Source of the DNA: Pseudomonas guariconensis
GTDB lineage: Bacteria > Pseudomonadota > Gammaproteobacteria > Pseudomonadales > Pseudomonadaceae
Assembly: GCF_015680235.1 (NCBI RefSeq)
Contig: NZ_JADLJL010000034.1
Span: forward strand, 1-50,504
Reading direction: 5' to 3'
DNA length: 50,504 nt
Within the stretch, counting starts at the first letter, position 1, and each line of letters begins with the position of its first letter. The position numbers were made by a program, and so were the translations under genes. This document shows, one piece after another, positions 1 to 8,250 of this stretch. The notes under the pieces were generated by a model. That model did not search any database, was not told the DNA's origin, and was given only the letters and a program-made list of their open reading frames with translations.

Positions 1-39
1 GCTCCCACAATTCCTGTAGGAGCCGGCTTGCCGGCGATG
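1..39. repeat. REP element pair at window edge
   Basis: GCTCCCACA at 1-9 and TGTAGGAGCCGGCTTGCCGG from 15 form an inverted pair typical of the short palindromic REP elements of the P. putida group. It lies outside coding sequence, upstream of the alpha-2-macroglobulin gene. Confidence 0.7.
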
Positions 40-204
40 GGATGCGAAGCGGCCCCTTGCAAGCTCAAATGCGCCCATTGTACCGAGCAGGCGACCGATC
101 GGCGCGAATCGCGTCCCATTAGCTGCGCATCGCCAGGTAAGCGACCAACCGTTGCGCTATAGTTGCCTCCCTCACGTACATGCTGCCGAAGAGTTCTCTC
201 TCAA

Positions 205-3200
205 ATGCTCAACAAAGGATTGTTGCTGGCCTGCGCGCTGGCGTTGCTCAGTGCCTGTGATTCCTCGTCGAAGGATGCCCCCGCACCCGCCGAGAAGCCG
301 GCTGCGTCGGCCCCTGCCGAAGCCAAGGCGCCCAAGCGCGAAGACCCAGCGGTACTCGCCAAGCGCTACGCCGACCGCGAACTTACCGTGCTGGATGTCT
401 CGGAAGTCCAGCTCGACGGCGCCGCCACCTTGTCGATCAGCTTCTCCGCGCCGCTGGACGCCGAGCAGGACTTCGCCGCCAAGGTGCACCTGGTCGACAC
501 GGTAAAAGGTAAGCTCGATGGTGCCTGGGAGCTTTCCGACAATCAGATGGAACTGCGCCTGCGTCACCTGGAGCCGCAGCGCAAGCTGGTGCTCACCGTC
601 GACAAGGGCCTGCTGGCGGTCAATGGCAAACGCCTGGAGGCCGAGTCGGTCAGCCGCCTGGAAACCCGCGACATGCAACCGACCGTGGGCTTCGCCAGTC
701 GCGGCTCGCTGTTGCCCACCCGCCTGGCCGAAGGTCTGCCGGTGATCGCCCTGAACGTCAATAAGGTCGATGTGGAGTTCTTCCGCATCAAGCCGGACAT
801 GCTCTCCAGTTTCCTGGTCAACTGGGGGCGCAACAGCAGCCTGTACTACTACCAGTCCAAGGAAACCCTGGACATGGCCGAGCTGGTCTACAGTGGCCGC
901 TTCGACTTGAACCCGGCGCGCAACACCCGCGAGACCGTGTTGCTGCCGATTGCCGGCATCAAGCCGCTGCAGGAGCCGGGCGTGTACCTGGCGGTGATGC
1001 GTGCCTCGGGCACCTACGACTATTCGCAGCCGGCGACCCTGTTCACCCTCAGCGATATTGGCGTCTCCGCCCACCGCTACCGTGATCGCCTGGATGTGTT
1101 CGCCCAGGCCCTGGAGGGCGGCAAGGCACTCAAGGGCGTCAACCTTGCATTGCACGACGACAAGGGCAAGCTGCTGGCCCAGGCCGAAACGGACGGCCAG
1201 GGCCATGCGCAACTGCCGATCACCGCCAAGGGCGACACCCTGATCGCCACCCAGGGCGTGCACACGACGTTGCTGCGCCTGAACACCGCAGCCCTGGACC
1301 TGGCCGAGTTCGACATCACCGGCCCGCAAGCCAACCCGTTGCAGTTCTTCGTCTTCGGTCCGCGTGATTTGTATCGCCCGGGCGAGATCGTGCTGCTCAA
1401 CGGCCTGTTGCGCGACCAGGACGGCAAGCCCGTCAAGGCCCAGCCGGTGACCGTGGAAGTGCGTCGGCCAGACGAGCAGGTCAGCCGCAAATTCGTCTGG
1501 GAGGCCGACCGCAACGGCCTATTCCAGTACCAGCTGCAACTGGCGAGCGAGGCTCCGACCGGTCGCTGGCAACTGCTGATGGACCTGGGCGGCGGGCGCA
1601 AGCAGGTGCATGAATTCCTGGTGGAAGACTTCCTGCCCGAGCGTCTGGCGCTGGAGCTCAAGGGCAGCAGCACGCCGCTCTCGCCCGAGCAGACCGCGCG
1701 CATCAAGGTCAACGGCCGCTACCTCTATGGCGCCCCGGCCGCCGGCAACCGTCTCAGTGGCCAGGCCTACCTGCGCCCGCTGCGCGAGGCGGTACCGGCG
1801 CTGCCGGGCTACCAGTTCGGCTCGGTCACCGAGACCGAACTCAGCCAGGACCTGGAGCTGGACGAGGTCACCCTCGACGACGCCGGCAAGGCCACCCTGG
1901 AAATCGAAAGCCGCTGGGCCGAGGCCCGTTCGCCGTTGCAACTGACCGTACAGGCCAGCCTGCAGGAGTCCGGTGGTCGGCCGATCACCCGGCGCCTGGA
2001 GCAGCCGATCTGGCCTGCCGAGCGCCTGCCGGGGCTGCGCGGTCTGTTCGAGGGTGAGGAAACCGACAGCGACGGCCCGGTGACATTCGAAGTGCTGGTG
2101 GCCGACCGCGAAGGCCACAAGCTGGCCGCCGACGACCTCAAGGTGCGCCTGGTGCGCGAGCGTCGCGACTATTACTGGAACTACTCCGAGAGCGATGGCT
2201 GGAGCTACAACTACAACGAAAAATTCCTCACCCAGAGCGAGGAAACGGTCAGCGTCCAGGCCGGCGCCACGGCCAAGCTGAATTTCCAAGTGGAGTGGGG
2301 GCCCTACCGTGTCGAGGTGGAGGACCCGCAGACCGGGCTGGTATCCAGCCAACGCTTCTGGGCCGGCTACCGCGCCCAGGACAACGCCGAGGGCGGCGCG
2401 GTGCGCCCGGACCAGGTCAAGCTGGCGCTGGACAAACCCTCCTACGCCGACGGCGCCACGGCCAAGGTCACGGTCACGCCACCGGCCGCAGGCAGCGGTT
2501 ACCTGATGATCGAGTCCAGCGACGGCCCGTTGTGGTGGCAGGAGATCGAGGTGCCCGCCGAGGGCAAGACCTTCGATGTGCAGCTGGACGAGCAATGGGC
2601 ACGCCATGACCTGTACATTAGCGCCCTGGTGATACGCCCCGGCGAGCGTAAGGCCAACGCCACGCCCAAGCGTGCCGTGGGTGTGCTGCACCTGCCGTTG
2701 GACCGTGCCGAGCGTAAGCTCGCCGTGACCCTGCAGGCGCCTGAGAAGATGCGACCCAAGCAGCCATTGACCGTGAAGTTCAAGGCGACCAACGCCGACG
2801 GCAGTGTGCCGAAGCAGGTGCATGTTCTGCTGTCGGCAGTGGACGTAGGTATCCTCAACATCACCGACTTCAAGACCCCGGACCCGTATGCCAGCCTGTT
2901 CGGCCGCAAGGCCTACGGCGCCGACCAGCTGGATATCTACGGCCAACTGATCGAGGCCGGCCAGGGCCGCCTGGCCAGCCTGGCCTTCGGTGGCGACGCG
3001 GCCATGGCCAAGGGCGGAAAGCGCCCCAACACCACGGTAACCATCGTTGCCCAGCAAAGCCTGCCGGTGACCTTGAACGAGCAGGGCGAGGGCGAGGCGA
3101 GCGTCGACATCCCTGACTTCAACGGCGAACTGCGGCTGATGGCTCAGGCCTGGACCGACGAGCACTTCGGCATGGCCGAAGGCAAGACCGTGGTCGCCGC

Positions 3201-5106
3201 GCCGTTGATCGCCGAGCTGTCGGCACCGCGTTTCCTGGCTGGTGGAGACCGCACCAGCCTGGCCCTGGACCTGGCCAACCTGTCTGGCCGTACCCAGCAA
3301 CTGAACGTGCAGGTCAGCGCCTCCGGCCAATTGGCCCTGGCCGGCGAGGGGCAGCAGAACGTCAACCTGGCCGAGGGCCAGCGCAAGACCTTGATGATCC
3401 CGGTGCAGGCCCAAGGTGGCCTTGGTCAAGGCAAGGTGGTGGTGCGGGTCAACGGCCTGCAGTTGCCGGGCGAGCCGAGCAATGCCTTTGAGCGGGAATG
3501 GACCCTGGGCGTGCGCCCGGCGTACCCGGCGATGCTCAAGCATTATCGGGTCGCCTTGAAGGACCAGCCCTGGACCTTGCCGGAACATGAGCTGGCCGAG
3601 TTCGAGCCTGCGGGCCTGGAGGCCAGCCTGGTGCTCTCGAGCCGCCCACCGCTGAACCTGGCCGAGCAGATCCGCGCGCTCGAGGCCTACCCGTATGGCT
3701 GCCTGGAGCAGACCACCAGCGGCCTGTACCCGTCGCTCTATGCCGACGTCGAAAGCCTGAAGCGCCTGGGGATCAAGGGCGAGCCGGCCGAGGTGCGCAA
3801 GCGCAAGATCGAGATGGGTATCGAGCACCTGCTGGGCATGCAGCGCTATAACGGCAGCTTCGGCCTATGGAGTTCGGACAGCGAAGAGGAATACTGGCTT
3901 ACCGCCTATGTCACCGACTTTCTGTCGCGCGCCCGCGAGCAAGGCTTCGGCGTGCCTGCCGAAGCGTTGAAGAAGGCCAACGAACGCCTGTTGCGCTACC
4001 TGCAGGAGCGCAACCTGATCGAGGTGGACTACAGCCAGAATGCCGACCACACTCGTTTCGCCGTACAGGCTTACGCGGGCTTGGTCCTGTCGCGCAACCA
4101 GCAGGCGCCGTTGGGCGCGTTGCGTAGCCTGTTCGAGCGCCGCAGCGACGCCCGCTCCGGCCTGCCGCTGGTGCAACTGGCAGTGGCGCTGGACAAGATG
4201 GGCGATAAGCCACGTGCCCAGCAGGCCCTGCAGGCGGGCCTGGGTATCGGCCGTGGCGAAGGCTGGCTGGCCGACTATGGCAGCGAGCTGCGTGACCAGG
4301 CGCTGATCCTGGCATTGCTGCAGGAGAACACGCTGGCCAGCAACCAGGTCGACCAGCGCCTGTTCGCCCTCTCGGATGAGTTGGCCGCCAACCGCTGGCT
4401 GTCGACCCAGGAGCGCAATGCCCTGTTCCTGGCGGGTCGCGGCTTGCTGGGCAAGCCGGAAGGCCAGTGGCAGGCGCGCCTGGACAGCGCCGGCGAGGTT
4501 CGCCAGTTCAATAATGCCGAGGCGGGCATGACGCTTACGGGGCCGCTGTTGAGGTCGCCGCTGACCGTGCAGAACCAAGGCAGCGAGACGCTCTACCAAC
4601 AGCTGACGCTCTCCGGCTACCCACGCCAGGCACCGCCGGCGGGGGGCAACGGCATGCAGGTGCGCCGCGAGTACCTGGGCATGAACGGCCAGCCGCTGGA
4701 TGTACGCAACCTGCGCAGTGGCGATCTGGTGTTGGTACACCTGGCGCTGAAGGCCGATACCCAGGTGCCGGATGCGTTGGTGGTGGACCTGTTGCCAGCT
4801 GGCCTCGAGCTGGAGAACCAGAACCTGGCCCAGAGCGCGGCCAGCCTGGAGAACGCCAGCAGTGCCGTGAAGGAATGGCGAGAGTCGATGCAGAACGCCA
4901 ACCTGGTGCACCAGGAGTACCGCGACGACCGGTACGTGGCGGCGCTCAAGCTCGATGGCTATGGCACCAGCCACCTGTTGTACCTGGCCCGCGCGGTGAC
5001 GCCGGGCACCTATCGTGTGCCGCCGCCGCAGGTGGAGTCGATGTACCGGCCGAACCTGCAGGCGGTTGGGGACGGTCAGGGAGAAATGGTGGTGCGCGGG
5101 CGTTAG
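205..5106 (+). CDS. yfhM: Alpha-2-macroglobulin family lipoprotein (YfhM type)
   Basis: This is a 1633-residue bacterial alpha-2-macroglobulin, a large protease-trapping protein thought to protect the periplasm. The ATG at 205 is preferred to in-frame codons from 163 because it starts directly with a lipoprotein signal ending in LLSAC, with the lipidated Cys at residue 18. Asp at +2 is the residue that retains lipoproteins in the inner membrane in E. coli, as for E. coli ECAM. The thioester motif CLEQ is intact (Cys1166, codon at 3700-3702) and is followed by an alpha/alpha-toroid-like region with Gln- and Trp-rich helices. Length matches the long YfhM class (about 1650 residues) rather than the shorter MagD class. 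Penicillin-binding protein 1C follows on the same strand, the classic pairing that links protease inhibition to cell-wall repair. Confidence 0.95.
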   Translation: MLNKGLLLACALALLSACDSSSKDAPAPAEKPAASAPAEAKAPKREDPAVLAKRYADRELTVLDVSEVQLDGAATLSISFSAPLDAEQDFAAKVHLVDTVKGKLDGAWELSDNQMELRLRHLEPQRKLVLTVDKGLLAVNGKRLEAESVSRLETRDMQPTVGFASRGSLLPTRLAEGLPVIALNVNKVDVEFFRIKPDMLSSFLVNWGRNSSLYYYQSKETLDMAELVYSGRFDLNPARNTRETVLLPIAGIKPLQEPGVYLAVMRASGTYDYSQPATLFTLSDIGVSAHRYRDRLDVFAQALEGGKALKGVNLALHDDKGKLLAQAETDGQGHAQLPITAKGDTLIATQGVHTTLLRLNTAALDLAEFDITGPQANPLQFFVFGPRDLYRPGEIVLLNGLLRDQDGKPVKAQPVTVEVRRPDEQVSRKFVWEADRNGLFQYQLQLASEAPTGRWQLLMDLGGGRKQVHEFLVEDFLPERLALELKGSSTPLSPEQTARIKVNGRYLYGAPAAGNRLSGQAYLRPLREAVPALPGYQFGSVTETELSQDLELDEVTLDDAGKATLEIESRWAEARSPLQLTVQASLQESGGRPITRRLEQPIWPAERLPGLRGLFEGEETDSDGPVTFEVLVADREGHKLAADDLKVRLVRERRDYYWNYSESDGWSYNYNEKFLTQSEETVSVQAGATAKLNFQVEWGPYRVEVEDPQTGLVSSQRFWAGYRAQDNAEGGAVRPDQVKLALDKPSYADGATAKVTVTPPAAGSGYLMIESSDGPLWWQEIEVPAEGKTFDVQLDEQWARHDLYISALVIRPGERKANATPKRAVGVLHLPLDRAERKLAVTLQAPEKMRPKQPLTVKFKATNADGSVPKQVHVLLSAVDVGILNITDFKTPDPYASLFGRKAYGADQLDIYGQLIEAGQGRLASLAFGGDAAMAKGGKRPNTTVTIVAQQSLPVTLNEQGEGEASVDIPDFNGELRLMAQAWTDEHFGMAEGKTVVAAPLIAELSAPRFLAGGDRTSLALDLANLSGRTQQLNVQVSASGQLALAGEGQQNVNLAEGQRKTLMIPVQAQGGLGQGKVVVRVNGLQLPGEPSNAFEREWTLGVRPAYPAMLKHYRVALKDQPWTLPEHELAEFEPAGLEASLVLSSRPPLNLAEQIRALEAYPYGCLEQTTSGLYPSLYADVESLKRLGIKGEPAEVRKRKIEMGIEHLLGMQRYNGSFGLWSSDSEEEYWLTAYVTDFLSRAREQGFGVPAEALKKANERLLRYLQERNLIEVDYSQNADHTRFAVQAYAGLVLSRNQQAPLGALRSLFERRSDARSGLPLVQLAVALDKMGDKPRAQQALQAGLGIGRGEGWLADYGSELRDQALILALLQENTLASNQVDQRLFALSDELAANRWLSTQERNALFLAGRGLLGKPEGQWQARLDSAGEVRQFNNAEAGMTLTGPLLRSPLTVQNQGSETLYQQLTLSGYPRQAPPAGGNGMQVRREYLGMNGQPLDVRNLRSGDLVLVHLALKADTQVPDALVVDLLPAGLELENQNLAQSAASLENASSAVKEWRESMQNANLVHQEYRDDRYVAALKLDGYGTSHLLYLARAVTPGTYRVPPPQVESMYRPNLQAVGDGQGEMVVRGR

Positions 5107-5133
5107 TCCGCCGCAGCAACTTCGGTGCTGGTG

Positions 5134-5163
5134 AGATCGCGCGCCGCCCGCGCGGCGCTCGAT
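5134..5163. terminator. Possible hairpin between convergent genes
   Basis: A GC-rich imperfect inverted repeat (GATCGCGCGCCGC, then CGCGGCGCTCGATTC) lies between the convergent ends of the alpha-2-macroglobulin gene and the small membrane-protein gene. There is no clear T run, so calling it a terminator is tentative. Confidence 0.35.
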
Positions 5164-5196
5164 TCCAAAGCCACCACCCGCCTCAAGACCTGAACG

Positions 5197-5490
5197 TCAG
5201 TGAACCACCCAGCTCAACACCCACAACCCCAGCAGCAACCAGACGATCCCGAGGATGACCGAGGCGCGCATGAAGGCGCGGATTGCCGAGTACAGCAGCA
5301 TAAGGCCGACCACCAGGGCCAGGATGCTGACCAGCGAGGTGTCCATGCCCAGGGTGCGTGCCAGGCCATCGATGAAATTGCCCCCCGCATTGGCCAGCAG
5401 GTTGAACAGACCACTCAATGCGTCGACGATGAAACGGATCAACGAACCCAGTGCCTGGCCCAGCCACTCGAAAAAACCTTCTACATGCAT
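5197..5490 (-). CDS. Small membrane protein of unknown function
   Basis: This is a 97-residue protein with an amphipathic N-terminal half (FFEWLGQALGSLIRFIVDAL) and two hydrophobic stretches: around residues 52-66 (SLVSILALVVGLMLL) and from residue 75 to the C-terminus (SVILGIVWLLLGLWVLSWVV). The ATG at 5490 has GGAAG five bases upstream. It lies antisense between the alpha-2-macroglobulin and pbpC genes, so it interrupts the pair that is adjacent in E. coli. I do not recognise a named family. The codon pattern and good ribosome site support a real gene, perhaps one acting at the membrane. Confidence 0.75.
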   Translation of the reverse strand: MHVEGFFEWLGQALGSLIRFIVDALSGLFNLLANAGGNFIDGLARTLGMDTSLVSILALVVGLMLLYSAIRAFMRASVILGIVWLLLGLWVLSWVVH

Positions 5491-5573
5491 AGTTGCTTCC
5501 TGATGATCGAATCGGCGTGGGTACCGTTCCCTAGCCTTTGGCCATTACCTGGCCCAGTCGGTTCCCGGTGCCC

Positions 5574-7922
5574 ATGTTAGCCTGCCTGCCTACGCGTACC
5601 GCAAGGGCCCTGCGTGTTATCGCCATCGCTGGGCTGCTGGTGATGGGAGGCGTGTGGCTGGCCGACCGTCTGTGGCCATTGCCCATGCCGGACGATGACC
5701 TGGCACGGGTGGTGTTGGCCGAGGACGGCACGCCCTTGTGGCGCTTCGCCGATGCCGATGGCGTGTGGCGTTATCCGGTCAGCCCCGACGAGGTCTCGCC
5801 GCTGTACCTGGAGGCGCTGCTCACCTACGAGGACCGTTGGTTCTACAGCCACCCGGGGGTCAATCCGCTGGCCCTGGCACGAGCCGCCTGGCTGAACCTG
5901 CGAGGCGGGCGCGTGGTGTCCGGGGGCAGTACCTTGTCGATGCAGGTGGCGCGGTTGCTCGATCCACACGACCGCACCGTACCGGGCAAGCTGCGCCAAC
6001 TGTGGCGCACGGCGCAGCTGGAATGGCACCTGTCCAAGCGCGAGATTCTCCAGCTTTACCTCAACCGCGCCCCCTTCGGTGGCACGCTGCAAGGCGTGGC
6101 AGCCGCCAGTTGGGCCTACCTCGGCAAGTCGCCCAGGCACCTCACGCCGGCCGAGGCGGCGCTGCTCGCGGTGCTGCCCCAGGCGCCCAGCCGCCTGCGC
6201 CCTGACCGGCACCCCGAGCGCGCCCAGCGGGCACGGGACAAGGTGCTGCAGCGCCTGGCCGACTACCAGGTCTGGCCGGCCCAGCGCATCCAGGAAGCAC
6301 GGGAGGAGGCCTTGTTGCTGGCGCCGCGTCAGGAGCCTGCGCTGGCACCGTTGCTGGCCCGGCGTTTGAACACTGCCGACAGCCCGCCGCTCATTCGCAC
6401 CACCCTCGATGCAGCATTGCAACGGCGCCTGGAAGACCTGCTGCTGGGCTGGCGCGCCCGCCTGCCGGAGCGCACCTCGGCAGCGGTGCTGGTGGTGGAG
6501 GCACAGACCATGGCGGTGCGCGCCTACCTGGGCTCGATCGACCTGAGCGATGCGCGTCGCTTCGGCCATGTCGACATGATCCATGCCCTGCGCTCGCCAG
6601 GCTCGACCCTCAAGCCGTTCCTCTACGCCATGGCCATGGACGATGGCCTGATCCACTCCGAGTCGCTGCTACAGGATGTGCCGCGCCGTTATGGCGACTA
6701 CCGCCCCGGCAACTTCTCGATGGGCTTCAGCGGCCCGGTCTCGGCCAGCGCTGCCCTGGCCCTGTCGCTGAACCTGCCGGCGGTGCAGCTGCTGGAAGCC
6801 TACGGGCCGAAACGCTTTGCCGCGCAGATGCGCATGGGTGGCATGCCGCTGGTGCTGCCGCCGCTCGCCGAGCCGAACCTGTCGTTGATCCTGGGCGGAG
6901 CCGGCAGCCGCCTGGAGGACCTGGTCGGGGGCTATGCGGCTTTCGCCCGTGACGGCAAGAGTGCGCGGATCCGCTTGCAGCCGACGGACCCGCTGGTGGA
7001 GCGCAGGCTGCTCTCGCCCGGGGCGGCCTGGATCGTGCGGCGTATCCTCAGCGGCCAGGCCCGCCCGGACCGCGACCCCCATGCCGAGCTGGTGCAGCGT
7101 CCGCAACTGGCCTGGAAGACCGGTACCAGCTATGGCTTTCGCGATGCCTGGTCGGTGGGCGTCGGGCCGCGCTACCTGATCGGGGTATGGATCGGCCGCC
7201 CGGACGGCACGCCGGTGCCGGGGCAGTTCGGCCTGGCCTCGGCGGCGCCGTTGATGCTGCAGGTGCACGATCTGTTGAGCAACCGTGACAACCAGCGAGG
7301 CATCGGCGCTCCGGTGGCGCGGGTGCCGGCGAGTGTCGGCGTGGCGGCTGTGTGCTGGCCTCTGGGCCAGCCGATGAACCGACAAGACCCGAATTGCCGG
7401 CGCCAGCGCTTTGCATGGACTTTGGACGGGACCACGCCGCCGACGCTGCAGGCCGCCGACCAACCCCTGGGGCTGGGCCTGCGCGAGGCCATCTGGGTCA
7501 ATGACCGGGGGTTGCGCGTGGATGCCGGATGCCCCGGTGCCAAGGCTCGGGACGTGGCGCTGTGGCCGGCGCCCCTGGAGCCTTGGTTGCCCCGCGTCGA
7601 ACGGCGTGCCGCGCGCCTGCCTGCGGTAGATGACGCTTGCCCGCCGCAGACACCACCCCGTGCGCCACCCCTGTCGATCGTCGGCGTGCGGCCCGGCGAT
7701 AACCTGCGCCGTCCGGCCACCAGCCGCGAGCCGTTGCAGCTGTATGTCTCTGCGCTGGGCGGCGGTGGGCAGCGCTGGTGGTTCCTCAATGGTCGGCCTC
7801 TGGGCGAAACCCGTGGCCAGGACAGCCTGCTGGTGCGTTTCGAGCAGGCCGGGCGCATCGAGCTCAGCGCCCTGGATGAAAGTGGCGAGACGGCGCGGGT
7901 GGAGTTTCAGGTCAGCGAGTGA
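5574..7922 (+). CDS. pbpC: Penicillin-binding protein 1C
   Basis: This bifunctional peptidoglycan glycosyltransferase/transpeptidase-like enzyme of the inner membrane has about 782 residues. An N-terminal membrane anchor (residues about 13-33) is followed by a GT51 domain with the EDRWFYSHPG motif (Glu86) and GGSTLSMQ. The transpeptidase domain has SxxK at STLK (Ser344), an SLN triad element and KTGTSYGF (Lys515). A C-terminal BiPBP_C module (around IVGVRPGDNLRRP) marks it as PBP1C rather than PBP1A or 1B. No strong ribosome site is visible. I chose the ATG at 5574 because it directly precedes the membrane anchor; an in-frame TTG at 5538 would add 12 residues. It follows the alpha-2-macroglobulin gene, the usual neighbour. 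Confidence 0.95.
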   Translation: MLACLPTRTARALRVIAIAGLLVMGGVWLADRLWPLPMPDDDLARVVLAEDGTPLWRFADADGVWRYPVSPDEVSPLYLEALLTYEDRWFYSHPGVNPLALARAAWLNLRGGRVVSGGSTLSMQVARLLDPHDRTVPGKLRQLWRTAQLEWHLSKREILQLYLNRAPFGGTLQGVAAASWAYLGKSPRHLTPAEAALLAVLPQAPSRLRPDRHPERAQRARDKVLQRLADYQVWPAQRIQEAREEALLLAPRQEPALAPLLARRLNTADSPPLIRTTLDAALQRRLEDLLLGWRARLPERTSAAVLVVEAQTMAVRAYLGSIDLSDARRFGHVDMIHALRSPGSTLKPFLYAMAMDDGLIHSESLLQDVPRRYGDYRPGNFSMGFSGPVSASAALALSLNLPAVQLLEAYGPKRFAAQMRMGGMPLVLPPLAEPNLSLILGGAGSRLEDLVGGYAAFARDGKSARIRLQPTDPLVERRLLSPGAAWIVRRILSGQARPDRDPHAELVQRPQLAWKTGTSYGFRDAWSVGVGPRYLIGVWIGRPDGTPVPGQFGLASAAPLMLQVHDLLSNRDNQRGIGAPVARVPASVGVAAVCWPLGQPMNRQDPNCRRQRFAWTLDGTTPPTLQAADQPLGLGLREAIWVNDRGLRVDAGCPGAKARDVALWPAPLEPWLPRVERRAARLPAVDDACPPQTPPRAPPLSIVGVRPGDNLRRPATSREPLQLYVSALGGGGQRWWFLNGRPLGETRGQDSLLVRFEQAGRIELSALDESGETARVEFQVSE

Positions 7923-7987
7923 CCGGAACGCCCGGGGGCCATTTTGCAGCCCTTTCGCGGGACGAGCCCGCTCTCATAGGGTCCCTT

Positions 7988-8050
7988 GTGGGAGCCAACT
8001 GTCTTGAGTTGCTTGCCCCGGTCCTATCGCTGGCAAGCCAGCTCCCACAG
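7988..8050. repeat. Inverted REP pair
   Basis: TGTGGGAGCC at 7988 and the complementary GGCAAGCCAGCTCCCACA ending near 8049 form a long stem-loop typical of paired REP elements. It lies in the 328-base gene-free interval between pbpC and the TpsB gene, which otherwise holds two further dispersed repeats. Confidence 0.7.
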
Positions 8051-8089
8051 GTACGGCGGTGTCTCTGAAAACAGCGCAGGCCTGGTGGG
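8046..8089 (+). repeat. Dispersed repeat A, copy 1
   Basis: A 44-base sequence (CACAGGTACGGCGGTG followed by CTCTGAAAACAGCGCAGG and CCTGGTGGG) recurs almost unchanged, in reverse orientation, at 32472-32513. Both copies sit next to REP palindromes. Confidence 0.75.
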
Positions 8090-8093
8090 TGGG

Positions 8094-8145
8094 GCTTGTC
8101 CCGCGATTAGGCCGGACCCGATATCACCGTCGCCTGGCAAAGGCT
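8094..8145 (+). repeat. Dispersed repeat B, copy 1
   Basis: A 52-base sequence starting GCTTGTCCCGCGATTAGG and containing CCCGATATCACC matches 38542-38593 at 47 of 52 positions. The first 15 bases are a REP half; the rest extends beyond the usual REP palindrome. Confidence 0.8.
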
Positions 8146-8250
8146 TCGCCCTTGCCAGTCAAATGTTCGACGACCGTCATGCCAGCACCTAAGCTTGAGC
8201 CCGAGGGCGGTGTCGACGCGCCCCGTCTTCGTTGGATCACGGAGCGTTCC

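Noticed and set aside
1519..3828. Very long minus-strand open frame (769 codons) opposite the alpha-2-macroglobulin gene
   Set aside because: It mirrors the GC-rich third positions of the true gene, has a composition rich in Gln, His, Leu and Gly, and shows no domain or ribosome site.
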